Source: an uncultured Lachnospira sp.
GTDB lineage: Bacteria; Bacillota; Clostridia; Lachnospirales; Lachnospiraceae
Length of the DNA: 64,000 bases
Direction: 5' to 3'
NCBI GenBank assembly: GCA_946186125.1
Contig: CAMHLZ010000005.1
Coordinates: forward strand, 1-64,000
Position numbers and translations under genes: made by a program. Positions 1 through 10,560 of this stretch are shown one piece after another; position 1 is the first letter of the stretch, and each line of letters begins with the position of its first letter. Below the pieces are notes generated by a model. That model worked only from the letters and a program-made list of their open reading frames with translations. It was not told the DNA's origin and did not search any database.

Positions 1-1141
1 TTGTTATTGCTGTTCCTTTAAAAGCATAATAACCTAATGTTGTTAAACTTTCTGGCAAAGTAATTGTGTTTAATGAAGAACAACCATTAAATACATTGTT
101 ATCAATAGAAATAACATTTTCAGTTAAAATAACATCAGATAATCTTTCACATCCCTCAAAACAGCTTTCGTTTAAATTCAAACTGTAAGGCTGGGTTCCA
201 TAATTTGATGTATTTATTGTTGCACTGTTATAGTGAAACTCGGCTTTACTTAAATTTTTACAATTATAAAACGCACAACTTTTAACTTCTTTCATCTCTT
301 TGGGAATGCTTATTGTTAAAAGATTACCGCATCCCGAAAAAGAGCTTGCTCCTATTACTGTTACTCCATCAGGAATTGATACCGTTGTAATATAACTTGT
401 ATAACCTCCACTGGCAAATATATAATCAGGTATTTCTTTTACTCCTTCTTCGAATACAACTTCTTTCAATTCACTTGCTCCTGCAAATGGTCCATTATAT
501 CCATTTGAATATGTATAAGTACAACTTGTTAGATTCTTAGGTATTGTTATAGTTGTTATTGCTGTTCCTTTAAAAGCATAATAACCTAATGTTGTTAAAC
601 TTTCTGGTAAACTGACTTCATTTAAATTAGAACAACCAGCGAATGAACTTGGATTAATAGTGGTTAAAGTATCAGGAAATTTAACGCTACAAATTATTTC
701 ATTATTTTCAAATGCACATGAACCGATAGAACTTACATTATAACCATCTATACTTTCCGGTATGGTTACATTCGAATCACTACCTATGTAGCCTGTAATA
801 ATTGCTTTTCCTTCTGAAATTGAATATGTATAATCGCCAGAAGTTATATCTCCTTGACTGGATATTGACAAATCTGAATTATTATTGATAATATTATCAG
901 ACTCTGCTATTGTTGGGGTTCCATTTACTGTATATTGTTCAGTTGTTCCATTTAAGCTATTCTTATCAACAATATCATCAAAATTCAACTTGTATACTGT
1001 TGTATTGATAAATTGTTCTTCCTCTTTTGGTGTAGCTTGTGATACATAATGTTTTTCATCAGCAAACAAATCTATATGAAGCGAGCAAAAAAACATTGTT
1101 ATAATTAATGTTAATGATGTAATTCTTTTTTTGTTTTTCAT
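1..1141 (-). CDS. BspA-like LRR surface protein, 3' end outside window
   Basis: Secreted leucine-rich-repeat protein of the BspA/LRR_5 type. Reading the minus strand from ATG at 1141 gives an uninterrupted frame to base 1, so the C-terminus lies beyond the left edge. The N-terminus is a typical signal peptide (KNKKR, then a hydrophobic stretch ending near DLFA). About 90 residues of Ser/Thr/Asn-rich sequence follow, then a GYIGSDSNVTIPESIDGYNV entry module as in its neighbours, then LRRs with the TIxIPxxLTxxG...F pattern. Unlike the four paralogues upstream it has its own signal peptide and N-terminal segment, so it is a diverged member. A purine-rich site (AAAGGA) lies about 14 bases before the ATG. 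A 55-bp stretch at 1-55 recurs exactly at 553-607. Likely role is adhesion or surface display; the ligand is unknown. Confidence 0.85.
   Translation of the reverse strand, partial: MKNKKRITSLTLIITMFFCSLHIDLFADEKHYVSQATPKEEEQFINTTVYKLNFDDIVDKNSLNGTTEQYTVNGTPTIAESDNIINNNSDLSISSQGDITSGDYTYSISEGKAIITGYIGSDSNVTIPESIDGYNVSSIGSCAFENNEIICSVKFPDTLTTINPSSFAGCSNLNEVSLPESLTTLGYYAFKGTAITTITIPKNLTSCTYTYSNGYNGPFAGASELKEVVFEEGVKEIPDYIFASGGYTSYITTVSIPDGVTVIGASSFSGCGNLLTISIPKEMKEVKSCAFYNCKNLSKAEFHYNSATINTSNYGTQPYSLNLNESCFEGCERLSDVILTENVISIDNNVFNGCSSLNTITLPESLTTLGYYAFKGTAIT
553..607. repeat. 55-bp exact duplicate of bases 1-55
   Basis: Bases 553-607 repeat bases 1-55 exactly inside the leftmost LRR gene. Both encode the same LRR (LPESLTTLGYYAFKG). 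This shows a repeat-unit duplication inside the gene. Confidence 0.85.
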
Positions 1142-1228
1142 AATTATTTACCGTTCCTTTCCATAATACCCTACCAACAGCATTATTTTAACAACTTTGA
1201 GTTATCAATCGTATATTTGTCATTGTTT

Positions 1229-3601
1229 CTAAACAATCTTCACTTTTTTCTTTGCCGACCATGTACTATATATTTTTTTACCAGATACTTTCTTAAAGGT
1301 TCTTATTCGCACATAATATGTTTTGCCTTTTTCAAGTTTTGTAATTGTTTTACCGGTAGTTGATGCACTTTTAATCAGCACAGTTTTATTGTCAGATTTG
1401 AAAGCAGCATTTGTTGAATACTGTAACTGATATCCAGTTATATTTGATACTTTGCTCCACTTAACAGTTAATTTGCCTTTATTATTGTTGTTTACTGTCG
1501 TAATCTTTGTAGATGGCGGCAATACCTTTATAGTGATTTTTTTTGTCACTGTTTCGTAATCACTGTCACCAGCCGTTACTGTTATCACTGATGTTCCTAC
1601 AAAATTTTTGGCGATTGTTACCTTACCTGAGCCTGTGACTTTTACTTTGCTGCTATTTGATTTGTACTTAATGGTTCCGCCTATTGCCTTGACATTAAGT
1701 GTGAAACTCTGTGCTTTTGTTGACATGTTCTTTTTATATGTCTTTGTGCATGTAATAGAGTTGGCTTTTTTACCGGTAGAACCTGTCAACTCATATTTTA
1801 TATTATTATCTTTAGCATATTGGTGAGCATATGAATTTTCTTCACATGTGATAATAAGATTTTCACAACCATCAAATGCTCTATATCCAATTGATGTAAC
1901 ACTCTTAGGAATAACAATATTAGATAAATTACTACAGTATTCAAATGCGCAACTATTAATTTTTGTAACGTTTTCTGATAATACAATATTAGTTATTTCA
2001 CCGCATTTTGAAAAAGCAGAATTTCCAATAATTTCAATTTCATCAGGTATTATAGTTTTATTGCAGCCACATATTAGTTCATTTGTTTCCGTTTTAATCA
2101 CCGCATTACAATTATCTCTGCTGTCAAGTGTTGTATTGTTTTTGTCCACTGCTATGCTGTTTAATGAACTACAACCTGCAAAAGCTCCTGAACCTATAGT
2201 TGTTACGTTTTTAGGTATTTCAATATTTTTTAAACTTCTACATTCTTTAAATGCATCCCATCCAATCCATTTTACACTTTCTGGAATAGTTATGCTTTCA
2301 AGTTTCTCGCATCTTTCAAATAAGTAGTTATCGATAGCATTTAAATTATTTGGCAATTCAATATTTGTTAAGTCTGTACATTTTCCGAATGCACCTGCAT
2401 TTATACCTGTAACAGTCGATGGTATTTTTACATCTGTAAGCCCGCATCCCCAAAAAGCGTTATAACCAATAAATTTTACGGATGAAGGTATTTCTATGGT
2501 TTTCAGATTACTACAACCCATAAATGAATTCATCCCTATAGTAACAATTCCTTCAGGTATAATTGTATTTATACAACCAAATTCCAACTCATTTTCTTCT
2601 GTTTTAATAATTGCATTACATTGGTTTCTACTATCATAAACTGTATTGTTATCATCAACTTCGATTTTCTCCAGATTAATACAACATGAAAAGCAATCGC
2701 TTCCAATATATGTTACACCTGCTGGAATCTTAATACTTGTTATACTTTCACAATCTGAAAAAGCTCCTTCTTTAATTTGTGTAACATTCTCTGGTAAATC
2801 TATAGATTTTAAATTGTAGCACTCATAAAAAGCGTAATCTTCTATAGTTGTAACATTCTTAGGTAAAACAATATTTATCAAATCAACACATTCAGAAAAA
2901 GCATCTTGTCCAATAATCTGTATTTCATCAGGTATAACAGTATTTGAGCATCCTCGTATTAGCCTGTTTGTCGAAGTCTCTATAATCGCATTGCAATCAT
3001 TCCTACTGTCGTAAACTGAATTTTCTTTAGCAACACTAATACTTTTTAGCGATTTACAAAATGCAAAAGCAGATTCACCGATGTTAGTAACGCTTTCGGG
3101 AATATACATATCAGTAAGCCCGTTACAACTCAAAAAAGCTACTTCACCGATTTCCTTTGTTGTTTCGGGTATGGTTAAATCTTTAATTTTTTCACAACTG
3201 TGGAACGCACCCCATCCGATTGTTTCTAAGTTTTTTGGCAATTTCACATTTTCAACCTCTCCACAAGCATAAAAAGCAGAATTTCCGATACTTTTTACAG
3301 AATCCGGCATTGATATTCCTGTTACATTTTTATTATCATAAAACGCAGAATCTCCAATACTCTCAACCTTATACCCATCAATCTTTTCCGGGATAACAAC
3401 CTCCTTCTCACTGCCTGTATACCCTGTTATCTCCACATAAGAATCATCCACAACCCTATACTTAAATCCCTCATATGCCAAATCATCCGCGTACGCAACC
3501 ATGACATTTCCGCTGTCCGGTATATACCCTCCCACCGGGCACACCACCATACCGACAGATAACACTGCTGCTGTAACCGTCTTTAATAGTCTTCTTTTCA
3601 T
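1229..3601 (-). CDS. BspA-like LRR surface protein with Ig-like and FN3 C-terminus (790 aa)
   Basis: Secreted cell-surface protein. Residues 1-38 are a signal peptide ending in VAYA-DD. Residues 40-590 are LRR_5 repeats of about 23 residues (consensus CxxLxxIxIPxxVxxIGxxAF), interrupted three times by the island 'VYDSRN(D)xCNAI' typical of BspA-like proteins. Residues 610-690 form a Big_2-like Ig domain (VKVTGSGKVTIAKNFVG) and 695-790 a fibronectin type III domain ending WSAKKKVKIV. There is no LPXTG motif or SLH domain, so the mode of wall attachment is not visible. The SD GGAGAGG lies upstream of the ATG. It lacks the Thr-rich stalk of the longer paralogues. It is transcribed in the same direction as the other four array members, probably co-transcribed. 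Binding of host or plant-fibre ligands is inference. Confidence 0.9.
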   Translation of the reverse strand: MKRRLLKTVTAAVLSVGMVVCPVGGYIPDSGNVMVAYADDLAYEGFKYRVVDDSYVEITGYTGSEKEVVIPEKIDGYKVESIGDSAFYDNKNVTGISMPDSVKSIGNSAFYACGEVENVKLPKNLETIGWGAFHSCEKIKDLTIPETTKEIGEVAFLSCNGLTDMYIPESVTNIGESAFAFCKSLKSISVAKENSVYDSRNDCNAIIETSTNRLIRGCSNTVIPDEIQIIGQDAFSECVDLINIVLPKNVTTIEDYAFYECYNLKSIDLPENVTQIKEGAFSDCESITSIKIPAGVTYIGSDCFSCCINLEKIEVDDNNTVYDSRNQCNAIIKTEENELEFGCINTIIPEGIVTIGMNSFMGCSNLKTIEIPSSVKFIGYNAFWGCGLTDVKIPSTVTGINAGAFGKCTDLTNIELPNNLNAIDNYLFERCEKLESITIPESVKWIGWDAFKECRSLKNIEIPKNVTTIGSGAFAGCSSLNSIAVDKNNTTLDSRDNCNAVIKTETNELICGCNKTIIPDEIEIIGNSAFSKCGEITNIVLSENVTKINSCAFEYCSNLSNIVIPKSVTSIGYRAFDGCENLIITCEENSYAHQYAKDNNIKYELTGSTGKKANSITCTKTYKKNMSTKAQSFTLNVKAIGGTIKYKSNSSKVKVTGSGKVTIAKNFVGTSVITVTAGDSDYETVTKKITIKVLPPSTKITTVNNNNKGKLTVKWSKVSNITGYQLQYSTNAAFKSDNKTVLIKSASTTGKTITKLEKGKTYYVRIRTFKKVSGKKIYSTWSAKKKVKIV

Positions 3602-3620
3602 ATTTCACCATTCCTCTCCA

Positions 3621-3664
3621 ATAATGCACAGCCAAAAGTCAATTTGACTATTGACTATGCATTA
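3621..3664. repeat. Imperfect intergenic palindrome, copy 1 of BspA array
   Basis: Two 22-base arms (3621-3642 and 3643-3664) match at 19 positions. Read as minus-strand RNA, two of the three mismatches become G-U pairs and one is U-U, so the RNA hairpin is conserved better than the DNA palindrome. It lies between the stop of the upstream paralogue and the SD of the next. There is no T-tract, so it is not a standard terminator. Related copies occur at 8474-8521 and 10561-10604. Confidence 0.8.
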
Positions 3665-3688
3665 TTATAATTTTGTGACTCAGTAAAT

Positions 3689-6600
3689 CTATTTGTTTAT
3701 CTTAACTTTTTTCTTTGCCGACCATGCACTATATACATTTTTACCAGATACATTTTTGTATGTTCTTATTCGTAAGTAATATGTATTGCCTTTTTCAAGC
3801 TTTGTAATTACTTTACTTGTTGTTGATGCTTTTTTATTCAGCAATGTTTTAGTGTCCGTTTTAAATGATTTATCTGTTGAATACTGCAACTGGTATCCGG
3901 TAACATTTGAAACTTTGCCCCATTTAACAGTTATTTTACCTTTCGCATTGTTTTTTGCTGTCGTAATCTTTGTAGATGGGGGCAATACCTTTATAGTGAT
4001 TTTTTTTGTCACTGTTTCGTAATCACTGTCACCTGCGGTTACGGTTATCACTGATGTTCCTACAAAGTTTTTGGCGATTGTTACCTTACCTGAGCCTGTG
4101 ACTTTTACTTTGCTGTGGTTTGATTTGTATTTAATGGTTCCGCCGACTGATTTTACATCAAGTTTGAAACTTTGTTTTTTAGTTGTGGTAGTCTTTTTGT
4201 ACACGGATTTACCTGTGATGGTATTTGCAGCTTTTGTTGTCGTTTCTGTTTCTGTCGTTGTCTCATTTTGAGTGGTCGTTTCTGCTTCTGTTGTTGTCTC
4301 TTTTTGAGCCGTTGTTTCATCATTGGATGATGCCGTGGTCTCTTCTTCGTTTAATGTTGTTTCGACCTGAGTTGAAGAAGTTGTTTCTTCCCAAGCTATT
4401 GTCGTTTCATCTTGTTTGTTTGACGAATACTCACAATAAATATTATGGGAATCAGCATATTTTTCTGCATAGCTACCTTCGTCTACAATAAATGTTATTG
4501 CTGAATTTTCACAACCATAAAACGCATTATCTGATATGAATGTTACAGTGGCAGGAATTTCTACTTCGCTAATACTTAACGATTCAGCAAATGCTTTATC
4601 TGCAATTTTTGTTACACCATTAGGTATCGTTACCTTACTCTTTGCACCGGGACACGATAATAATTCAGTTTTTTCTTTGTCATAAAGTATTCCGTCAATT
4701 GATGTGTAATAATTATTATCATCAGACACATAAATATTTTCTAGCCTGCAACAATCAGCAAATACACCGGTTCCAATATAACTTACATTAACTGGTATCG
4801 TAATATATTTTAAATTTTCACAACATGCAAAAGCCGAATCTCCAATATATGTGACACTGTCCGGTATTTCAACTTTACTAAGATTTTCACACATATAGAA
4901 TGCAGATGGCTCAATCTTAACAATAGTATCCGGTATATTAACATATGAAATCCAATCTCTAAAACCATAAGAAGCAGTACTACCAATTGTAGTTACTATT
5001 TTTCCATTATATATACTTGGTAATTCTATATAATTTTCCTCTCCATCATAGTCCTTTATCATAAGCGAACCATCTTCGAGATTATTGTATGTATATGCTT
5101 TTGGATCAACAGTTATTGTTTTTCCATCATGCACATACTTATATTTTATTGAATTTTCTTTTGCATAGTTTTCAGCATAACTACCTTTATCTACTACAAG
5201 TTCAACATAAGAATTATAAAATGCCGATTTTTCTATAACTGATACAGAATTTGGAATTTTAATTTCTTTAACACTACAATTTTTAAGCGCGTTTTCTCCT
5301 ATAATCTGAACTGTATCCGGAATATCTATAGCATTTAAACTCTCAACACAGCAAATAAGTTTTGCTTTTTGTTTATCATATAAAACTCCATCTATGGCTG
5401 TAAAATATTTATTGTCATTTGAAACCTGTAAATCAGATAATTTATAGCAATATAAAATAATATTACTGTCTATATCCTGCACATTATCAGGTATATAAAT
5501 GCTTTCGAGTTTGGAACAATCTCTAAAGGCTTCTCTTTCAATACTTAAAAGAGATTCTGGCAGAATAATGTTTTCAATTCTATCACAATTCAAAAACGCA
5601 TCTTCATCAATTTTTTTCAATCCTTCAGGTAAAATCGCATTTTCTGTTGCATTTTTCCTTGGCCACATTATCAACTCTGTTTTATCTTTATTATAGAGAA
5701 CACCATCTACAGATGAATAATACTTATTATTTTCAGTAACATTAAATTCTCTAAGTGAAGAACTGTCAAATATTGGAAAATCAATTTGCTCAACTGTATC
5801 TGAGATTTTTATGGTATATATATCTTCGGTATTATAAAATGCACCCTGTCCAATTTTTTTTATTCCGTTCGGTATTACTATATTTCCAGATATACCTCCT
5901 AATGCTTTTTCTCCAATAGATGTCACCTGTTTTCCATCAAGCATATTAGGAATTGTATATGGAACATCTTTTAAATCACCATTGGTTCCTGTAATTTCGA
6001 TTGTTCCATCTTCTAGTTCAACATAGTTGTATTTTTCCGATATTGGATCGGTACCATCAGAATATATAAACCTATGATTATACTTTTTTGCATAGGTTTC
6101 AGCGTAACTATCTTTATCAACTATTAAATATGTTTGAATTAAACTATTTTTTTCAATTATACATTGATCAAACCATCCATAATCCTCAATCTGATTTACA
6201 CTTTTAGGAATACGTATGCTTTTTAAACTGTTACACTTAATAAATGCACGCATTCCAATGTATGTAACACTGTCTGGAATTGTTATATTTGTTAAGTTGC
6301 TACAGCCCTTAAATGCATAACTATCAATACTTGTAACATTATCCGGGATTCTTATGCTTGTCAAACCAATACAGTCTGAAAATGTATGACTACCAATATA
6401 TGTAACTCCATCCGGGATTGTTATGCCTGTCAAACCAATACAGCCTGAAAACGCACCACTACCTATACTTGTAACATTATCCGGGATTCTTATGCTTGTT
6501 AAACTGCTACATCCTTTAAATCCACAACTACCAATGCTTGTAACATTATCCGGGATTCTTATGCTTGTCAAACTGCTACATCCATCAAATCCACCAATAC

Positions 6601-8455
6601 TTGTAACTCCTTCCGGGATTGTTATGCTTGTTAAACCAGTGCAGCCTGAAAATGCGTCAATACTTGTAACTCCTTCCGGGATTGTTATGTTTGTCAAACC
6701 AGTGCAGTCTGAAAATGCACTTTTACCAATACTTGTAACATTATCCGGAATTGTTATACCTGTTAACCCAGTGCAACCTGAAAATGCACCAGCCCCAATA
6801 CTTGTAACACTATCTGGGATTGTTATATTTGTTAAACTGCTACAACCTTTAAATACAGAATCACTAATACTTGTAATGACATTAGGTATTGTAAATTTTT
6901 TCAAACTACTGCACTGGCAAAAAGCTGATTTATCAATAGTTATTACATTAGGTATTGTTATACTTGTTAAACTGCTACATCCTTTAAATGCAGATTCCTT
7001 AATATTGATAATACTATCAGGTAATATTATGTTTGTTAAATTACTACAACCAGAAAATGTATCCCTACCAATACTTGTAACTCCATCCGGGATTGTTATA
7101 CTTGTTAAACTACTACATCCTAAAAATGCTCCATCACCAATATTTGTAATACCATCTGGGATTGTTATGCTTGTTAAATTACTACAGGCTCGAAACGCAT
7201 CACTATCAATACATGTAACACCTTCCGGGATTATTATGTTTGTTAAACTACTACATCCATAAAATGCATTACTTTCTATACTTGTAACTTCTTCTGGGAT
7301 TGTTATGCTCGTTAAACTGCTACAACCATAAAACGCAGAACGCCCAATACTTGTAACTCCTTCCGGAATTGTTACGCTTGTTAAACTACTACATTCTTGA
7401 AACGCAGAACTCTTAATACTTGTAACTCCTTCCGGAATTGTTATGCTTGATAAACTACTACAGCCATAAAACGCAGAATACTCAATACTTGTAACTCCTT
7501 CCGGAATTGTTATGCTTGTTAAACTACTACAGCCATAAAACGCAGAACTATCAATATATGTAACATCATCTGGGATTTTTATGTTTGTTAAACTACTACA
7601 GCCATAAAACGCGTCATAATAAATACTTGTAACTCCCTCCGGAATCGTTATGCTTGTTAGCTTGCTACACCCTTCAAATGCATATCCACTAATATATGTA
7701 ACACCCTTAGGAATTGTTATACCTATTAAACTACTACATCCAGAAAATGCAGAATTACTAATACTTATAACACTTTCAGGTATTGTTATATTTGTTAATT
7801 CTTTACAGCCACTAAATGCATATTTATCAATAATCAGAATATCATCCGGTATTATAGTATTAGAACATCCACGTAAAAGTGTATTTGTATTCGAACTGAT
7901 TATTGCATTACAATTATTTCTACTATCGTATACAGTGTTTTTTGAATCAACCTTTATACTTGTCAAACCATTGCATCCAACAAATGCATAATCCTCAATA
8001 TTTGTAACGCTTTCAGGTATTGTTATATCTGTTAAGTTGTTGCACCCATCAAATGCAAAACTCCCAATACTTGTAACACCATCAGGGATTGTTATGTTTG
8101 TTAAATTAACACATTTTACAAATGCATTCCCCTCAATACTCGTAATCGTGTTTGGCAATGATATGCTTTTCAAATTGCTACATCCATTAAATGCATTAGC
8201 TCCTATAACTCCAACATTATACCCCTCAATCTCTCCCGGTATAACAACCTCAGTCTCACTCCCCGTATACCCTGTTATCGCTACATAAGAATCCTCTACA
8301 ACCCTATACTTAAATCCCTCATACTCCACATCATTTGCGTACGCAACTGTAACATTTTTACTGTCAGTGAAATACCCTCCCATAGGACACAACACCATAC
8401 CAACGGACAAAAATGTTGAAATTGCGACTTTTAAAACTTTTTCATACCTCTTCAT
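3689..8455 (-). CDS. Giant BspA-like LRR surface protein with Thr-rich stalk (1588 aa)
   Basis: Secreted LRR protein. The start is set at 8455 (MKRYEKVLK) because GGAGG at 8461-8465 sits 5 bases upstream; the in-frame ATG at 8476 lies upstream of that SD. Order: signal peptide to about residue 40; more than 25 near-identical 23-residue LRRs ('GCSSLTSITIPEGVTSI') to about 800; a second LRR block with 'GVLYNKDKTEL'-type islands to about 1310; a Thr-rich ETTT repeat stalk (DNA about 4210-4410); a Big_2-like Ig domain; a C-terminal FN3 ending WSAKKKVKINK. The stalk is a likely O-glycosylated or wall-spanning spacer (inference). The tail is nearly identical to those of its neighbours although the LRR part is not, which suggests recombination or gene conversion between paralogues. 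Confidence 0.9.
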   Translation of the reverse strand: MKRYEKVLKVAISTFLSVGMVLCPMGGYFTDSKNVTVAYANDVEYEGFKYRVVEDSYVAITGYTGSETEVVIPGEIEGYNVGVIGANAFNGCSNLKSISLPNTITSIEGNAFVKCVNLTNITIPDGVTSIGSFAFDGCNNLTDITIPESVTNIEDYAFVGCNGLTSIKVDSKNTVYDSRNNCNAIISSNTNTLLRGCSNTIIPDDILIIDKYAFSGCKELTNITIPESVISISNSAFSGCSSLIGITIPKGVTYISGYAFEGCSKLTSITIPEGVTSIYYDAFYGCSSLTNIKIPDDVTYIDSSAFYGCSSLTSITIPEGVTSIEYSAFYGCSSLSSITIPEGVTSIKSSAFQECSSLTSVTIPEGVTSIGRSAFYGCSSLTSITIPEEVTSIESNAFYGCSSLTNIIIPEGVTCIDSDAFRACSNLTSITIPDGITNIGDGAFLGCSSLTSITIPDGVTSIGRDTFSGCSNLTNIILPDSIINIKESAFKGCSSLTSITIPNVITIDKSAFCQCSSLKKFTIPNVITSISDSVFKGCSSLTNITIPDSVTSIGAGAFSGCTGLTGITIPDNVTSIGKSAFSDCTGLTNITIPEGVTSIDAFSGCTGLTSITIPEGVTSIGGFDGCSSLTSIRIPDNVTSIGSCGFKGCSSLTSIRIPDNVTSIGSGAFSGCIGLTGITIPDGVTYIGSHTFSDCIGLTSIRIPDNVTSIDSYAFKGCSNLTNITIPDSVTYIGMRAFIKCNSLKSIRIPKSVNQIEDYGWFDQCIIEKNSLIQTYLIVDKDSYAETYAKKYNHRFIYSDGTDPISEKYNYVELEDGTIEITGTNGDLKDVPYTIPNMLDGKQVTSIGEKALGGISGNIVIPNGIKKIGQGAFYNTEDIYTIKISDTVEQIDFPIFDSSSLREFNVTENNKYYSSVDGVLYNKDKTELIMWPRKNATENAILPEGLKKIDEDAFLNCDRIENIILPESLLSIEREAFRDCSKLESIYIPDNVQDIDSNIILYCYKLSDLQVSNDNKYFTAIDGVLYDKQKAKLICCVESLNAIDIPDTVQIIGENALKNCSVKEIKIPNSVSVIEKSAFYNSYVELVVDKGSYAENYAKENSIKYKYVHDGKTITVDPKAYTYNNLEDGSLMIKDYDGEENYIELPSIYNGKIVTTIGSTASYGFRDWISYVNIPDTIVKIEPSAFYMCENLSKVEIPDSVTYIGDSAFACCENLKYITIPVNVSYIGTGVFADCCRLENIYVSDDNNYYTSIDGILYDKEKTELLSCPGAKSKVTIPNGVTKIADKAFAESLSISEVEIPATVTFISDNAFYGCENSAITFIVDEGSYAEKYADSHNIYCEYSSNKQDETTIAWEETTSSTQVETTLNEEETTASSNDETTAQKETTTEAETTTQNETTTETETTTKAANTITGKSVYKKTTTTKKQSFKLDVKSVGGTIKYKSNHSKVKVTGSGKVTIAKNFVGTSVITVTAGDSDYETVTKKITIKVLPPSTKITTAKNNAKGKITVKWGKVSNVTGYQLQYSTDKSFKTDTKTLLNKKASTTSKVITKLEKGNTYYLRIRTYKNVSGKNVYSAWSAKKKVKINK

Positions 8456-8473
8456 ATTAACCTCCGTTTTCTT

Positions 8474-8521
8474 CAATAAGCACAGCCAAAAGTCGACTTG
8501 ACTATTGACTATGCATTATTT
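8474..8521. repeat. Imperfect intergenic palindrome, copy 2 of BspA array
   Basis: Same sequence family as 3621-3664: left arm with GCACAGCCAAAAGTC, right arm with TTGACTATTGACTATGCATT. One base is deleted in the left arm. It lies directly between paralogue stop and paralogue start. Confidence 0.75.
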
Positions 8522-8541
8522 GATTTTTAATTCTGTAAAAG

Positions 8542-10542
8542 TTATTTTTTTATCTTCACTTTTTTCTTTGCCGACCATGCACTGTATACATTTTTACCAG
8601 ATACTTTCTTGTATGTTCTTATTCGTAAGTAATATGTATTGCCTTTCTCAAGTTTTGTGATTACTTTACCTGTTGTTGATGCTTTCTTATTCAGCAATGT
8701 CTTAACTCCTGTTTTAAAAGATGCATTTGTTGAATACTGCAACTGGTATCCAGTAACGTTTGAAACTTTGCCCCATTTAACAGTTATTTTACCTTTTGCA
8801 TTGCTTTTTGCTGACGTAATCTTTGTAGATGTTGGCAATATCTTTATTGTGATTTTTTTAGTCACTTTTTCGTAATCACAGTCACCTGCGGTTACGGTTA
8901 TCACTGCTGTTCCTACAAAGTTTTTGGCGATTGTTACCTTACCTGAGCCTGTGACTTTTACTTTGCTGTTGTTTGATTTGTATTTAATAGTTCCGCCGGC
9001 TGATTTTACATCAAGTTTGAAACTTTGTGCATTTGTTGACATGTTCTTTTTATATGTCTTTGAACATGTAATAGAGTTGGCTTTTTTACCGGTAGAACCT
9101 GTTAGCTCATATTTAATATTGTTGTCTTTAGCATATTGGTGGGCATATGAATTTTCTTCACATGTGATAATAAGATTTTTACAACAAGAAAATGCACCAT
9201 TCCCAATACTTGTTACGCTATCTGGGATTGTTATGCTTGTTAAACTACTACAGTCTGAAAATGTGTAATCCCCAATGCTTGTTACACTATTGGGGATTGT
9301 TATGCTTGTTAATCCACTACACCAACGAAATGCTCTATCCCCGACACTTGTAACACTATCTGGGATTGTTATGCTTGTTAATCCACTACAGCCATAAAAC
9401 GCAGAATGCCCAATACTTGTAACACTATTTGGTATTGTAGTATTAGAACATCCAATTATAAGCTCATTATTATCAGTTTTAATTATTGCATTGCAATTAT
9501 TTCTGCTATCATACACAGAGTTATTTGATTCTACTTTTATACTTGTTAAATTAACACAGGAACTAAATGCAGAATCTTCAATATTTATAACGCTATTTGG
9601 GATTGTTATTTCTTTTAAGCTAGTTCCACCAAATGCACAATAACCAATATTTTTAACACTATCCGGGATTGTTATACTTGTTAATCCACTGCAATGCTGA
9701 AATGCGCCAAAACCAATATTTGTAACACTATCGGGTATTGTCAAGCTCATTAATCCACTACAATTCATGAATGCATAAGTTACAATATTGGTAACGCTAT
9801 TGGGTATTGTTATGTTTGTTAGACCACTACAGCCACGAAATGCGGCTCCCCCAATACTTGTGACACTATCTGGGATTGTTATGCTTATTAAACCACTACA
9901 GTCTCTAAATGCTTCATAACCAATACTTGTAACGTTATTGGGAATTGTTATGCTTGTTAAACCACTACAGTCCATAAAAGCATAATCACCAATACTTGTA
10001 ACACTATTTGGTATTGTAGTATTAGAACATCCAATTATAAGCTCATTATTATCAGTTTTAATTATTGCATTGCAATTATTTCTGCTATCATACACAGAGT
10101 TATTTGATTCTACTTTTATGCTTGTTAAACCACTACAATGCCCAAATGCGTAATTTCCAATACTTATAACACCAGCAGGTATTGTTATGCCGTTTAAACC
10201 ATTACAATACCAAAATGCGTAATTTCCAATACTTGTAACGCCATTTGGTATTGTTATACTGGTTAAACTATTACAAAAATAAAATGCATCAGCTCCGATA
10301 ACTTCCACCTTATATCCATCAATCTCTTCAGGAATAACAACCTCAGTCTCGCTTCCCGTATACTTTGTTATCTCCACATAAGAATCATCCACAACCTTAT
10401 ACCTAAAACCTTCATACTCCATATCATCCGCATACGCAACCATGATATTTCCGCTGTCCGGTATATACCCTCCCATTTGACACACCACCATACCGGCATA
10501 TAACACAACTGCTGTAACTGTCTTTAATAGTCCTCTTTTCAT
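8542..10542 (-). CDS. BspA-like LRR surface protein with Ig-like and FN3 C-terminus (666 aa)
   Basis: Shortest intact member of the array. Signal peptide to about residue 38 (VAYA-DD), then about 18 LRRs (residues 45-470) with two copies of the 'NNSVYDSRNNCNAI' island. These islands are encoded by an exact 131-bp duplication (9410-9540 and 9989-10119). It ends with a Big_2-like Ig domain (about 490-570) and FN3 (about 575-666). The SD is the same GGAGAGG...TGAAAT context as in its neighbours. No Thr-rich stalk and no sorting signal. The function is surface exposure and probable ligand binding by family; the ligand is unknown. Confidence 0.9.
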   Translation of the reverse strand: MKRGLLKTVTAVVLYAGMVVCQMGGYIPDSGNIMVAYADDMEYEGFRYKVVDDSYVEITKYTGSETEVVIPEEIDGYKVEVIGADAFYFCNSLTSITIPNGVTSIGNYAFWYCNGLNGITIPAGVISIGNYAFGHCSGLTSIKVESNNSVYDSRNNCNAIIKTDNNELIIGCSNTTIPNSVTSIGDYAFMDCSGLTSITIPNNVTSIGYEAFRDCSGLISITIPDSVTSIGGAAFRGCSGLTNITIPNSVTNIVTYAFMNCSGLMSLTIPDSVTNIGFGAFQHCSGLTSITIPDSVKNIGYCAFGGTSLKEITIPNSVINIEDSAFSSCVNLTSIKVESNNSVYDSRNNCNAIIKTDNNELIIGCSNTTIPNSVTSIGHSAFYGCSGLTSITIPDSVTSVGDRAFRWCSGLTSITIPNSVTSIGDYTFSDCSSLTSITIPDSVTSIGNGAFSCCKNLIITCEENSYAHQYAKDNNIKYELTGSTGKKANSITCSKTYKKNMSTNAQSFKLDVKSAGGTIKYKSNNSKVKVTGSGKVTIAKNFVGTAVITVTAGDCDYEKVTKKITIKILPTSTKITSAKSNAKGKITVKWGKVSNVTGYQLQYSTNASFKTGVKTLLNKKASTTGKVITKLEKGNTYYLRIRTYKKVSGKNVYSAWSAKKKVKIKK
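9410..9540. repeat. 131-bp exact direct repeat, copy A (copy B at 9989-10119)
   Basis: The two segments are identical base for base, 579 bp apart in the same gene. They encode the conserved 'YDSRNNCNAIIKT' island and one flanking LRR half. Absence of synonymous differences implies a recent duplication or gene conversion. Confidence 0.88.
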
Positions 10543-10560
10543 ATTTCACCATTCCTCTCC

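Noticed and set aside
6423-7262. Long plus-strand open frames (279 aa and many shorter) opposite the LRR genes
   Set aside because: They are antisense shadows: the 69-bp LRR repeat period keeps one antisense frame open, and they have no SD or independent protein features.
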